Source of the DNA: Nitrospira sp. | GTDB taxonomy: Bacteria; Nitrospirota; Nitrospiria; Nitrospirales; Nitrospiraceae | Assembly: GCA_029194535.1 (NCBI GenBank) | Contig: JARFXR010000001.1 | Span: 2,426,721-2,490,720 of the forward strand | DNA: 64,000 nt | Direction of reading: 5' to 3' | Shown: positions 17,452-24,260 of the stretch, piece after piece | How the letters are laid out: each line of letters opens with the position of its first letter | Numbering within the stretch: position 1 is the first letter of the stretch | Notes under the pieces: generated by a model | Seen by the model: only the letters and a program-made list of their open reading frames with translations | The model's database searches: none | What the model was told of the DNA's origin: nothing | Position numbers and translations under genes: made by a program

Positions 17452-17754
17452 ATGAAGGTCGTTGGGATCAAACAGCTCAAGGCGAAGCTCTCCGAGTACG
17501 TCCGCCTGGTCAAGGGTGGGGAAACGGTGTTGGTGACGGAGCGAGACGAGGTCGTGGCAGAACTCCATCCTGCACGACGGCAGACACCTGCTGCCGGACC
17601 CCTGGAGGACGTGTTGGAGGCGCTGGCCGCCTCCGGTGAACTCAGCAGGGCAGCGCAAGCGAAAGGCGACTGGGCGTGGCACAGCCGAGGCCTCGGGCTG
17701 ACCACGGGTACGGCACAGGCGTTGCTGGATGATCTTCGACAGGATCGGCGTTGA
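17452..17754 (+). CDS. Phd/YefM-type antitoxin
   Basis: The start is taken at MKVVGIKQLKAKL, not at the frame's upstream limit, because the family begins with this strand (MkxVgikeLKakLSeYv) and a promoter ends 6 nt before it. Typical features follow: LSEYVRLVKGGETVLVTERDEVVAEL. 100 residues. The tail (DWAWHSRGLGLTTGTAQALLDDLRQDRR) is the likely toxin-binding part. Its TGA overlaps a TTG of the toxin. Confidence 0.88.
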   Translation: MKVVGIKQLKAKLSEYVRLVKGGETVLVTERDEVVAELHPARRQTPAAGPLEDVLEALAASGELSRAAQAKGDWAWHSRGLGLTTGTAQALLDDLRQDRR

Positions 17755-18179
17755 CCGGCCCCATGGAGCCTGGCACATCCCTCTACCTGGACACGTCCGT
17801 CGCCTTGCGTGCCACGCTTGAGCGCGGCACGACACCGGAGATTGAAGCCTGTATCGCTGCTGCTCCCTTGCTTGTGACATCCCGCTTGTCTCTCGTCGAA
17901 TCGGCCCGCGCCCTGCACAGGCTTCGACAGCAAGGCACTGTCACCGAAGGCCGCCTCGCCGATGCACGGCGCGAACTCGACGCGCTGTGGACTCGCTGCG
18001 AGCTGTGGGAACTCACCTCCACGGTCTGTGATCTGGCCTGCCATGTAGCACAGAACAGGGCCCTTCGTACGCTCGACGCGCTTCATCTGGCAACGTTTCT
18101 CATGGCACGCCGGCGCATAGAAGGTCTCGAGTTGTTCACTGCCGATGCGCGTCTTGAGGACGCCGCAAGTTCGTTGTAA
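17751..18179 (+). CDS. PIN-domain toxin paired with Phd-type antitoxin
   Basis: A 142-residue PIN protein. First acid in LYLDTSVALRA, central acid in SRLSLVESARALHR, and third in TLDALHLATFLMARR with LELFTADARLEDAA. The start is either the TTG at 17751, overlapping the antitoxin stop, or the ATG at 17763; neither has a clear ribosome site. Should act as a ribonuclease toxin. Confidence 0.88.
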   Translation: MTGPMEPGTSLYLDTSVALRATLERGTTPEIEACIAAAPLLVTSRLSLVESARALHRLRQQGTVTEGRLADARRELDALWTRCELWELTSTVCDLACHVAQNRALRTLDALHLATFLMARRRIEGLELFTADARLEDAASSL

Positions 18180-18276
18180 CCAGTCCTCTCCATGAACGCT
18201 TCAACTGCAACGGGCGTGCGACCCGTCGCGACTGTTGGGGACTGTCCCGCTTCCAAGGGGACAGCAGCCCCCACGC

Positions 18277-18341
18277 GGGGACTGTCGCCCTTCTTGTCCG
18301 CTGGGGGCTGGCGACTGTCCCCGTTCCAGAGGGACAGTCCC
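18277..18341. repeat. Dispersed GGGGACTGTC repeat, copy A
   Basis: The 17-mer GGGGACTGTCGCCCTTC (18277-18293) and the nearby GCGACTGTCCCCGTT recur, inverted, at 56879-56916. Further GGGACTGTCCC and GGGGACAG arms lie just upstream (18236-18262). The element sits in the gap left before the vapC relic. Confidence 0.65.
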
Positions 18342-18350
18342 TGGGCTCTC

Positions 18351-18407
18351 GTCTCCTGCGATCATGACTTCGCCCGGTTCAAGCGGCTACGTTGGGAAAA
18401 CCCAATA
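18351..18407 (+). pseudogene. vapC C-terminal relic
   Basis: The plus-strand frame reads VSCDHDFARFKRLRWENPI, which matches the end of the VapC at 13197 (TTDRDFSRFPGLKWMNPL) in order and spacing. No upstream PIN sequence is present; GC-rich repeats occupy that place. It is read as the tail of a destroyed toxin gene. Confidence 0.7.
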
Positions 18408-18456
18408 AGCCGCAGGCCGCCTCGGAAGTCGGGAGTTCACCTCTGAGGTGGAGGCG

Positions 18457-20025
18457 TCAATTGCCGCTCCCCTGCGGCTTGCTCACCGCCTCCATGACCC
18501 GGTCGAGATTGAAGCTGCCGGGTTTCTGTCGGGGCGGAAATTCACGAAAGCTCTGAAGCCACTGCCCGACGTACGCCCCCGCCGGAGCCATCACGAACAT
18601 GCGATCCAGATACCAGCGTTGATACCCCATCGCGTTCTCGTGCTCGGCGCGCTCGAACGGATCCATCCGCAAGTTGGTGAGCAGCGGCGCGCGGACAGGG
18701 GTGAAGGGCTCCTGCCAGACCTTGAGTCCTTCAGCGTCCTGGCGCAGGAACGTGATCTTCCAATTCTCATAGCGCAGGGCCGCGACGCTGCCATCATCAG
18801 TCCAATAGATAAATTCCTTCCGCGGCCAGGCGACTTGGCCCTTCAGCGCCGGCGCGAGGTCGTACCCGTCGAGGTGCACCTTGTAGGTCCGATCACCGAT
18901 CTTGCGGCCTTTGAGCAGGTCCTCTTTGGCTGTGGTATCGCCTGCTGCGGCCACGAGCGTCGTCAGCATGTCCTCATGCGCGCAGATCTCGTTGATGACC
19001 GTCCCGGGCTTGATGACGCCGGGCCAACGGATCACCGTCGGCACGCGGAAGCCGCCCTCCCATTGCGTGTTTTTCTCGCCGCGAAACATCGTGGTGCCCC
19101 CGTCCGGCCAGGTGAACGTTTCCGCTCCGTTGTCCGTGGAATACATGACGATGGTGTGCTCTTCGAGGCCCAGTTCCTTGAGCTTGTCCAGCAATAGGCC
19201 GACATGGCCGTCGTGTTCCACCATGCCGTCCGCATAGATGCCGAGCCCCGTCTTGCCGTCGGATTCCTTTTTCAGATGCGTAAAGATGTGCATGCGGGTG
19301 GAATTCCACCAGAGGAAGAACGGTTTGTTGGCCTTCTTCGCCCGTTCCATAAAATCGAGGGCCTTGGCGTTCACTTCCTCGTCGATCGTCTCCATACGCT
19401 TCCTGGTGAGCGGTCCCGTGTCGGTGACGCGGCCATCAGCGAAGCTGTGGATCACGCCGCGTGGGCCGAACCTTTTTTTGAATTCCGGGTTCTTCGGATA
19501 GTCGGAGTTTTCCGGTTCCTCCTCCGCGTTCAGGTGATAGAGGTTTCCGAAAAACTCGTCGAACCCGTGCATGGTCGGCAGCATGTCGTCGCGGTCACCG
19601 AGATGATTCTTGCCGAACTGACCCGTCATGTAGCCCTGCGCCCGGAGAAGCGTCGCGATCGTGGGATCCTCCTTCTTCATGCCCTCGGGCGCGCCCGGAA
19701 GACCGACCTTGGTGAGACCCGTGCGAATGGGCGACTGCCCGGTGATGAAGGCCGCGCGCCCCGCCGTGCAGGACTGCTGGCCGTACCAGTCGGTGAACAG
19801 CGCCCCTTCCCTGGCGAGACGGTCGATATTGGTCGTCCTGTAGCCCATCATCCCGCGGTTATAGGCGCTGACGTTGAACTGGCCGATGTCATCGCCCCAG
19901 ATCACGAGGATGTTCGGTTTGGCTTGCGGCTGAGCGCTGGCGATGTCCGACATAGCAAGCGACCAGACCAGGACGAAGGCGAACCCTACTCGCAGCACGA
20001 AATAAGACACGGTCGATGTGGTCAT
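18457..20025 (-). CDS. Exported arylsulfatase-type sulfatase (copy 2)
   Basis: The start is at MTTSTVSYFV, which follows GGAGGG; the frame runs on for 56 codons upstream without coding character. The signal peptide (LRVGFAFVLVWSLAMSDIASA) precedes NILVIWGDDIG. The modified residue is Cys86 in QSCTAGRAAFITGQ. Other blocks are GQFGKNHLGDRDDMLPTMHG, YSTDNGAE and NTQWEGGFRVP. 522 residues. It shares most motifs with copy 1 at 15191 and likely arose by duplication. Periplasmic sulfate-ester hydrolase; substrate unknown. Confidence 0.93.
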   Translation of the reverse strand: MTTSTVSYFVLRVGFAFVLVWSLAMSDIASAQPQAKPNILVIWGDDIGQFNVSAYNRGMMGYRTTNIDRLAREGALFTDWYGQQSCTAGRAAFITGQSPIRTGLTKVGLPGAPEGMKKEDPTIATLLRAQGYMTGQFGKNHLGDRDDMLPTMHGFDEFFGNLYHLNAEEEPENSDYPKNPEFKKRFGPRGVIHSFADGRVTDTGPLTRKRMETIDEEVNAKALDFMERAKKANKPFFLWWNSTRMHIFTHLKKESDGKTGLGIYADGMVEHDGHVGLLLDKLKELGLEEHTIVMYSTDNGAETFTWPDGGTTMFRGEKNTQWEGGFRVPTVIRWPGVIKPGTVINEICAHEDMLTTLVAAAGDTTAKEDLLKGRKIGDRTYKVHLDGYDLAPALKGQVAWPRKEFIYWTDDGSVAALRYENWKITFLRQDAEGLKVWQEPFTPVRAPLLTNLRMDPFERAEHENAMGYQRWYLDRMFVMAPAGAYVGQWLQSFREFPPRQKPGSFNLDRVMEAVSKPQGSGN

Positions 20026-20105
20026 GATCCCTCCATATCGGTGGACTCCGCTTACACCGGTATACCGAGATTCGTCTATTCGTCGCTCATCGTTCGTGTC
20101 ACAGT

Positions 20106-21194
20106 TCACTTCGTCGGCTCTGCTTCTGGAAACACCCAGGCGCCGTTCAATATTTCCGGATGAGGACGATAGAGACGCACGATGTAGTTCCATCCCTTCA
20201 TGATCGGAAGACAGTTGGCGATTTTGCCGTTACATCCACCGAACTGCACCGCAACTGAACCGTCGAGCCTCTTCTTCGCCGTGATGCTGTTCAACGAGTA
20301 GGCCTCGTACTTGTTCGCTTCCATGTACCCCTTCGCGTTGTACACCGCGATCGACCAAAAGCCATCGACCGGCACTTCCCTGACGGTCAATCTGTACACG
20401 GCGGTGCCGTCGTTGCGGGTGGGCGTTACGTTGATGTAGGCGGCTTCGGTCTCCGGATTCCCTCCCCATGCGACCGCCGATCCGATCAGATGTCGGAGCG
20501 GCGTCACCTGTTCCTTCGTGCCGAACATATGCTTGGAATCGGGAACCGTCGCGCCGAGCACAATCAAGGCATCGCGGATCTTCTTCTGACCGACAGGATC
20601 CCATCGCGGGACGTCGAACTTCCCGGCGCCGGCCTGCTCGACCTTGATCGCGTCCTGGAGGGCATGAACCTCCTCCAGATCCGCCGTGTCGGATGGGTCG
20701 ACCAAGATACGGACCATCGCCAAGACATAGCGCGTGCCCATCTCCTCCCGCGTCAAGGTATAGTTGCCCGGTTTGTAGACGACAAGCGGAGAGAGATGAT
20801 CTTCCGTGATGACCTGCATCGACATGAAGCGCGTTCCGGCTTCGGGGAGCACGATCGTCACCGGTCCTGCATCAAGATCGAACACCGCGGCCGAATACAG
20901 CGTGTCCCGATTCGACCGCACGACCAGTTGCTTGCCGATCGGCGTGAGCTGGCGATTATGCGTGAACCTGCCGAAGCCCTTGTCTTTGACGATGTTGCTA
21001 AAATACAAATCCGTCTCGGCGCGAATAAAAGTATCGACGGTCACCGGCACCATCTTTGCTGGAGCGGGCGAAGCGGACTTGGCCCAGGCACCCGACGCCG
21101 TCAACAAAACAACGGCCATGGCCAAGCCCACATGCTTCATGGCATTCCGACCGAATCGGATACGGCAGGATTCGACTGAATCTCTCGATGTCAT
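20106..21194 (-). CDS. Exported DUF1254/DUF1214 protein
   Basis: The start at MTSRDSVES has AAGGAG 9 nt upstream. After a signal peptide ending near LTASGAWAKS comes a DUF1254-type N-terminal half (FIRAETDLYFSNIV, NRDTLYSAAVFDLDAGPVTIVLP) and a DUF1214-type C-terminal half (YRLTVREVPVDGFWSIAVYNAKGYM, WNYIVRLYRPHPEILNGAW). 362 residues. Function is unknown; the family is frequent near sulfatases and envelope genes. It lies 80 bp upstream of sulfatase copy 2. Two CTGTCA-N4-TGACAG palindromes lie in the 330 bp in front of it. Confidence 0.85.
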   Translation of the reverse strand: MTSRDSVESCRIRFGRNAMKHVGLAMAVVLLTASGAWAKSASPAPAKMVPVTVDTFIRAETDLYFSNIVKDKGFGRFTHNRQLTPIGKQLVVRSNRDTLYSAAVFDLDAGPVTIVLPEAGTRFMSMQVITEDHLSPLVVYKPGNYTLTREEMGTRYVLAMVRILVDPSDTADLEEVHALQDAIKVEQAGAGKFDVPRWDPVGQKKIRDALIVLGATVPDSKHMFGTKEQVTPLRHLIGSAVAWGGNPETEAAYINVTPTRNDGTAVYRLTVREVPVDGFWSIAVYNAKGYMEANKYEAYSLNSITAKKRLDGSVAVQFGGCNGKIANCLPIMKGWNYIVRLYRPHPEILNGAWVFPEAEPTK

Positions 21195-21300
21195 AGAGTT
21201 CGCTCCTTTGGTTGTTCCTCGTGGCAATACGGCTCAACACCTGTAGGTAGAGGTAACGGCCCGGTTCTCTGGGGTAGCATGTCCTCCCATCCCTTTGGAA

Positions 21301-21316
21301 CTGTCAAAAGTGACAG
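21301..21316. promoter_or_regulatory. Palindromic operator CTGTCA-AAAG-TGACAG
   Basis: A perfect 6-4-6 inverted repeat, 107 bp upstream of the DUF1254 start. Confidence 0.65.
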
Positions 21317-21434
21317 CAGCCGCCGAGAGGTCTACCGGACATATTGTCCATCACAATGTACGTCGATCTGTGGTCGTGGTCACCCCTCAGGACCATCAAA
21401 TCGCCCAGGCCGACGACTACCCGCCATCGATGCT

Positions 21435-21450
21435 CTGTCACAATCGACAG
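21435..21450. promoter_or_regulatory. Palindromic operator CTGTCA-CAAT-CGACAG (one mismatch)
   Basis: Same 6-4-6 spacing as the site at 21301 with one arm mismatch. It lies 75 bp upstream of the small gene at 21525. Confidence 0.5.
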
Positions 21451-21524
21451 TAGGCGGCATGCCGGCTCTTATGGTAAATACCGAGCCGATGTGAAACAAC
21501 CGGAATGTTTGGCTGTACCATTCT

Positions 21525-21731
21525 GTGCCCGACATGGACCGGATTCTTGATCAGAGCAAGGCGTTGGGCGGGTTCAAGAATGTGGGAAGTATGGAAGAGG
21601 CGCACGCGGTGATGTCGAAACTTGGGATGAGTGCAGAACAGACGTCCAAGATGCCGGAAGCTCTCGCCGAATTCATGGGATCCAAGGGAGGTCCCGGCGT
21701 TGCAGACCTTCTCAAGAATATCTGGAAGTAA
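21525..21731 (+). CDS. Small protein, possibly DUF2780-like
   Basis: A 68-residue protein from GTG at 21525, or 65 from the ATG three codons later. The sequence MDRILDQSKALGGFKNVGSMEEAHAVMSKLGMSAEQTSKM... ends LADLLKNIWK-like (GVADLLKNIWK). It is helical, with a repeated Met/Gly-rich pattern reminiscent of DUF2780 proteins. No signal peptide. The ribosome site is poor. It is kept because its composition is protein-like and the antisense frame is not; function unknown. Confidence 0.5.
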   Translation: MPDMDRILDQSKALGGFKNVGSMEEAHAVMSKLGMSAEQTSKMPEALAEFMGSKGGPGVADLLKNIWK

Positions 21732-21764
21732 CAGGGAGAGACGGCAACGGTCGGCGCCCGCAGC

Positions 21765-22208
21765 CTATGGGGCCGGCTTCGCCGTTGCCCCTTCCGCTCT
21801 CCGAAATTCTCCCCGGTACCGCTCGCCCGTCTCATGATTCGTCGCATCGACGACGAGCACCTCTTGCCCCTTGTGGTCGTACAACGTCAGGGTCAGCGCG
21901 CGGCGATCGGTATCACCGATCAATCGGCCGTCTCGTACTTCAAGCGGTCCGCTGCCGACCGCGGCTCTGGTCGACGTTTGACCCGCAAACAGGTAGGTGT
22001 TGTTGCCACGGATCATGAGACGTCCTCCTCCCTCCAAGAGCGCGCCGTGCTCCTTTTTGACCGTTCCTTCCCATTCACCGACGACCATCTGCACCTCGGT
22101 AATCGGTATCGGTTTCCAGGAGGGGCCTTGGTGCTCGGGGCCGCCCACACAGCCGACCAGCAGCGCCAAAGAAAGAATCCACCAACCTGCTGTTGGTCGA
22201 TTCGGCAT
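21765..22208 (-). CDS. Small lipoprotein, VGEWEG-type paralogue family (copy 2)
   Basis: The start at MPNRPTAGWW follows GAAGGAGG by 8 nt. The signal peptide ends in LALLVGC, a lipobox. The mature part, PSWKPIPITEVQMVVGEWEG followed by MIRGNNTYLFAGQTSTRAAVGSG and LEVRDGRLIGDT, matches the lipoproteins at 3595 and especially 29282. About 147 residues. No enzymatic motif is visible; a small beta-sandwich or lipocalin-like fold is possible. Confidence 0.82.
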   Translation of the reverse strand: MPNRPTAGWWILSLALLVGCVGGPEHQGPSWKPIPITEVQMVVGEWEGTVKKEHGALLEGGGRLMIRGNNTYLFAGQTSTRAAVGSGPLEVRDGRLIGDTDRRALTLTLYDHKGQEVLVVDATNHETGERYRGEFRRAEGATAKPAP

Positions 22209-22359
22209 GACGTCGGCCTCCTTCTCCATCGGCACAACCCCGGAAGGCTCGCCTGCCACGATCGCCGCCCGCTATCCGGGTGAGTCGGTCAGGCTTCAGT
22301 CGGCCGGTGGCGCCGGGCTCTCCGGTTGTTGTAACCGGTTCACGATGCCCGCTCCGGCG

Positions 22360-23232
22360 TCACATCACCGATGAAATGAACCCGCCGGCAGGGATCGCCA
22401 GGAGCGGACAGGGCGTTCGCCGGAGGATCCGTTCGCTGTGACTCCCGCGCAAGGCGTCCAGAAAACCGTTGCGTCCATCGGTGGTCATGACGATGAGGTC
22501 GGCCTTGATCTCCTCCGCCGTCCCGACGATCACGTCGATCACGTCGCCCTGTTTGGTCAGCACGTTCGACGTCCACCCAGGCAACTCGGGAAGGTTCACG
22601 GCCGGCATGCTGGTCTTGTCTCCGACATGCAGGAGATTGAATGTGCCGCTCGGAACGTTCAGTCGGCGTGCCAGGCGCGCGGCGGCCTGGATGGCCGGCT
22701 GCGGGGGCGGAACAGTCGCGACGGGTATGAGGATGCTGCTCAGCGAGATGGAGCCGTCCGCCAGCGAGATGAATCCCTTCAGACCCTTCGGGATAAACAA
22801 GGTCATCAGGCGCGACTTGCGCGCGATCGGTTCGGCGACCGACTTGCTCAGCCACTGAATTTGTTCTTTGCTCTGATCCGTAGCCAGGACGATCAAGTCC
22901 GCATTGTGGCTCTTCAAATAGGCCGTCACGGATTCCACGGGGTCGTCATGCCGCGCCTGAATCTTCTTGACGCCGATGCCGAGCTTGGCGACGTCGGACG
23001 TCGAGCTGTTGTTCGGGAGGAGCCCCCACCGTTCCAACGTCGCCCGCACACCGGGGAATTCCGTCCAGTCCGACTTCTCCTTCGTGGAGACGTGCAGGAT
23101 GGTGAGATCGGCCTGGGCGACGAGCGCGGCCTTCAATGCATGCGCAAAGGCCGTTTCGCTGGCGGGAGTAAAATCAGATGGATGAAACACCTGTTGCAGA
23201 ATCGCTACGTCGTTGGAATCCGCTGCCGGCAT
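22360..23232 (-). CDS. Tandem universal stress protein (UspA)
   Basis: The start is at MPAADSNDVA, after AAGGAGGAAGC; the longer frame upstream is not supported. Two Usp domains follow: VAILQQVFHPSDFTPASETAFAHAL...ADLTILHVS with ADLIVLATDQ, then SILIPVATVPPPQPAIQAAARLARRL with ADLIVMTTDGRNGFLDALRGSHSERILR. The second ends in the ATP-binding type pattern G-x2-G-x9-GS-like and PLLAIP. 290 residues. A cytoplasmic stress protein; the trigger is not evident. Confidence 0.9.
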   Translation of the reverse strand: MPAADSNDVAILQQVFHPSDFTPASETAFAHALKAALVAQADLTILHVSTKEKSDWTEFPGVRATLERWGLLPNNSSTSDVAKLGIGVKKIQARHDDPVESVTAYLKSHNADLIVLATDQSKEQIQWLSKSVAEPIARKSRLMTLFIPKGLKGFISLADGSISLSSILIPVATVPPPQPAIQAAARLARRLNVPSGTFNLLHVGDKTSMPAVNLPELPGWTSNVLTKQGDVIDVIVGTAEEIKADLIVMTTDGRNGFLDALRGSHSERILRRTPCPLLAIPAGGFISSVM

Positions 23233-23348
23233 GCTTCCTCCTTGTTTCAAGGCCGTCAATGAGCCTACCCCAGTGAACCGACCGTACGATCCAGCTTCGG
23301 TCCTAGTCGTTTTGTCGATCGTCCGCCCTGCGCCACAACGGTAAGACA

Positions 23349-23382
23349 GTGCCCCCTTCCCCACTAGGAGGCAAGGGGGCAC
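23349..23382. repeat. Inverted repeat GTGCCCCCTT...AAGGGGGCAC
   Basis: A perfect 10-bp stem with a 14-nt loop, lying just outside MITE copy A. No T-run follows on either strand, so a simple terminator is not claimed. Confidence 0.6.
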
Positions 23383-23394
23383 TCTCGGTCACGC

Positions 23395-23526
23395 CTAGTG
23401 TTGAGTCCCAGAAGTTCGTTCGTGGCGAGCCTGTCGAACCATGAACGGAACTTCTTGAAAGTGGGCGCCCTTCGACCGGCTCAGGGCGAACGGACTATTA
23501 CCGGAGCTTACGGGACACCACGCTGG
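23395..23526. mobile_element. 132-bp MITE, copy A
   Basis: Begins CTAGTGTTGAGTCCCAGAAG and ends GGGACACCACGCTGG. It aligns without gaps to a second copy of equal length at 48888-49019, with about 16 mismatches by hand count. Internal inverted arms contain GTTCGTGGCGAGCCTGTCGA and CTTCGACCGGCTCAGGGCGA. There is no coding capacity. Confidence 0.8.
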
Positions 23527-23614
23527 CGGGATGATGAACAAGTCCGCCGGCTGTGTTCTCGCGGCCGCACCGGACGGCGTTTCTAACCATCCCGCGGCCT
23601 CTCCGGATGCCTGC

Positions 23615-24091
23615 TCAGTACACCAGCGGAATCTGTTGGGCCATCTCGAACTTGATCAGGGAGCGGATCTTGGTCTCCATCTGGATATACCGGGCGACCT
23701 TTGTGGTCGGAAGGACCTTCTCCAGCTTTTCCGCATAGGTGCGCTTCAACTTGGTTTCCTGCTCTTCGACCGACAGCGCCTCGCCGAGCAGCTTCTTGGC
23801 GGTATCGTTCGAGATCGACCCCTTGTTGAAGGCCTCGGCATACTCCATGACGGTCTTGCCAAGCTGCTGGTTTACGCCCTCCAAATCTTTCTGGTACGCC
23901 TCATAGATGGGCCAAAACTGCTTGGCTTCCGCGTCCGACAGTTCCATGTTGCTGGCAACCAGCAGTTTCTTGTCCGCCTTGAGCTTCTGCTTCAAGATCT
24001 CCATGTTCGTATCCGATTGCCCCTCTGCTGCAAACACCGGAACGGCCGTCAACATGGCCCCAGCCAACACAACCGACATCACCTTGTACAT
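23615..24091 (-). CDS. Exported helical protein (FWPxYxxY family, copy 2)
   Basis: A 158-residue protein with a signal peptide ending TAVPVFAAE, then an all-helical charged domain. ELSDAEAKQFWPIYEAYQKDL corresponds to the FWPAYRQY block of the protein at 4081. The ribosome site is AAAGGATT. No membrane segment after the signal, so a periplasmic location is expected. Function unknown. A perfect CTGTCA-N4-TGACAG palindrome lies 145 bp upstream. Confidence 0.85.
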   Translation of the reverse strand: MYKVMSVVLAGAMLTAVPVFAAEGQSDTNMEILKQKLKADKKLLVASNMELSDAEAKQFWPIYEAYQKDLEGVNQQLGKTVMEYAEAFNKGSISNDTAKKLLGEALSVEEQETKLKRTYAEKLEKVLPTTKVARYIQMETKIRSLIKFEMAQQIPLVY

Positions 24092-24235
24092 GAGCGAATC
24101 CTTTCTGAAATGGGAGTTAAGGAACGATGGGCCGGAACGAGCGACACATCAGTGTCAGACCGTCATCGGACCGACATTACAGTAAACGAGCCATTTACTT
24201 ATCACACTCTTATCACTTTGACCAAGCCCCAGAAA

Positions 24236-24251
24236 CTGTCAAAAATGACAG
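24236..24251. promoter_or_regulatory. Palindromic operator CTGTCA-AAAA-TGACAG
   Basis: A perfect 6-4-6 inverted repeat between the AsmA-like gene's stop and the helical exported protein gene, 145 bp upstream of the latter. Confidence 0.65.
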
Positions 24252-24260
24252 GGGGCGGGG

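Larger units (their letters stand above)
21195..21524. other. 330-bp divergent intergenic region with two palindromes
   Basis: No gene is supported here. It separates the minus-strand DUF1254 gene from a small plus-strand gene and holds palindromes at 21301-21316 and 21435-21450. No convincing sigma-54 -24/-12 promoter was found. Confidence 0.6.
23233..23614. other. 382-bp gene-free region
   Basis: It holds a strong hairpin (23349-23382) and MITE copy A (23395-23526). No gene is supported. Confidence 0.6.

Noticed and set aside
18236-18350. A CRISPR-like repeat array
   Set aside because: The GGGGACTGTC units are irregularly spaced, in both orientations, and have no constant spacer length or cas genes.
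18192-18446. An 84-codon protein-coding gene
   Set aside because: Its first two thirds are translated repeats; only the final part resembles a protein, namely a VapC tail, so it is treated as a relic.
23349-23382. Rho-independent terminator
   Set aside because: The stem is strong, but no T-run follows on either strand, so it is listed only as an inverted repeat.
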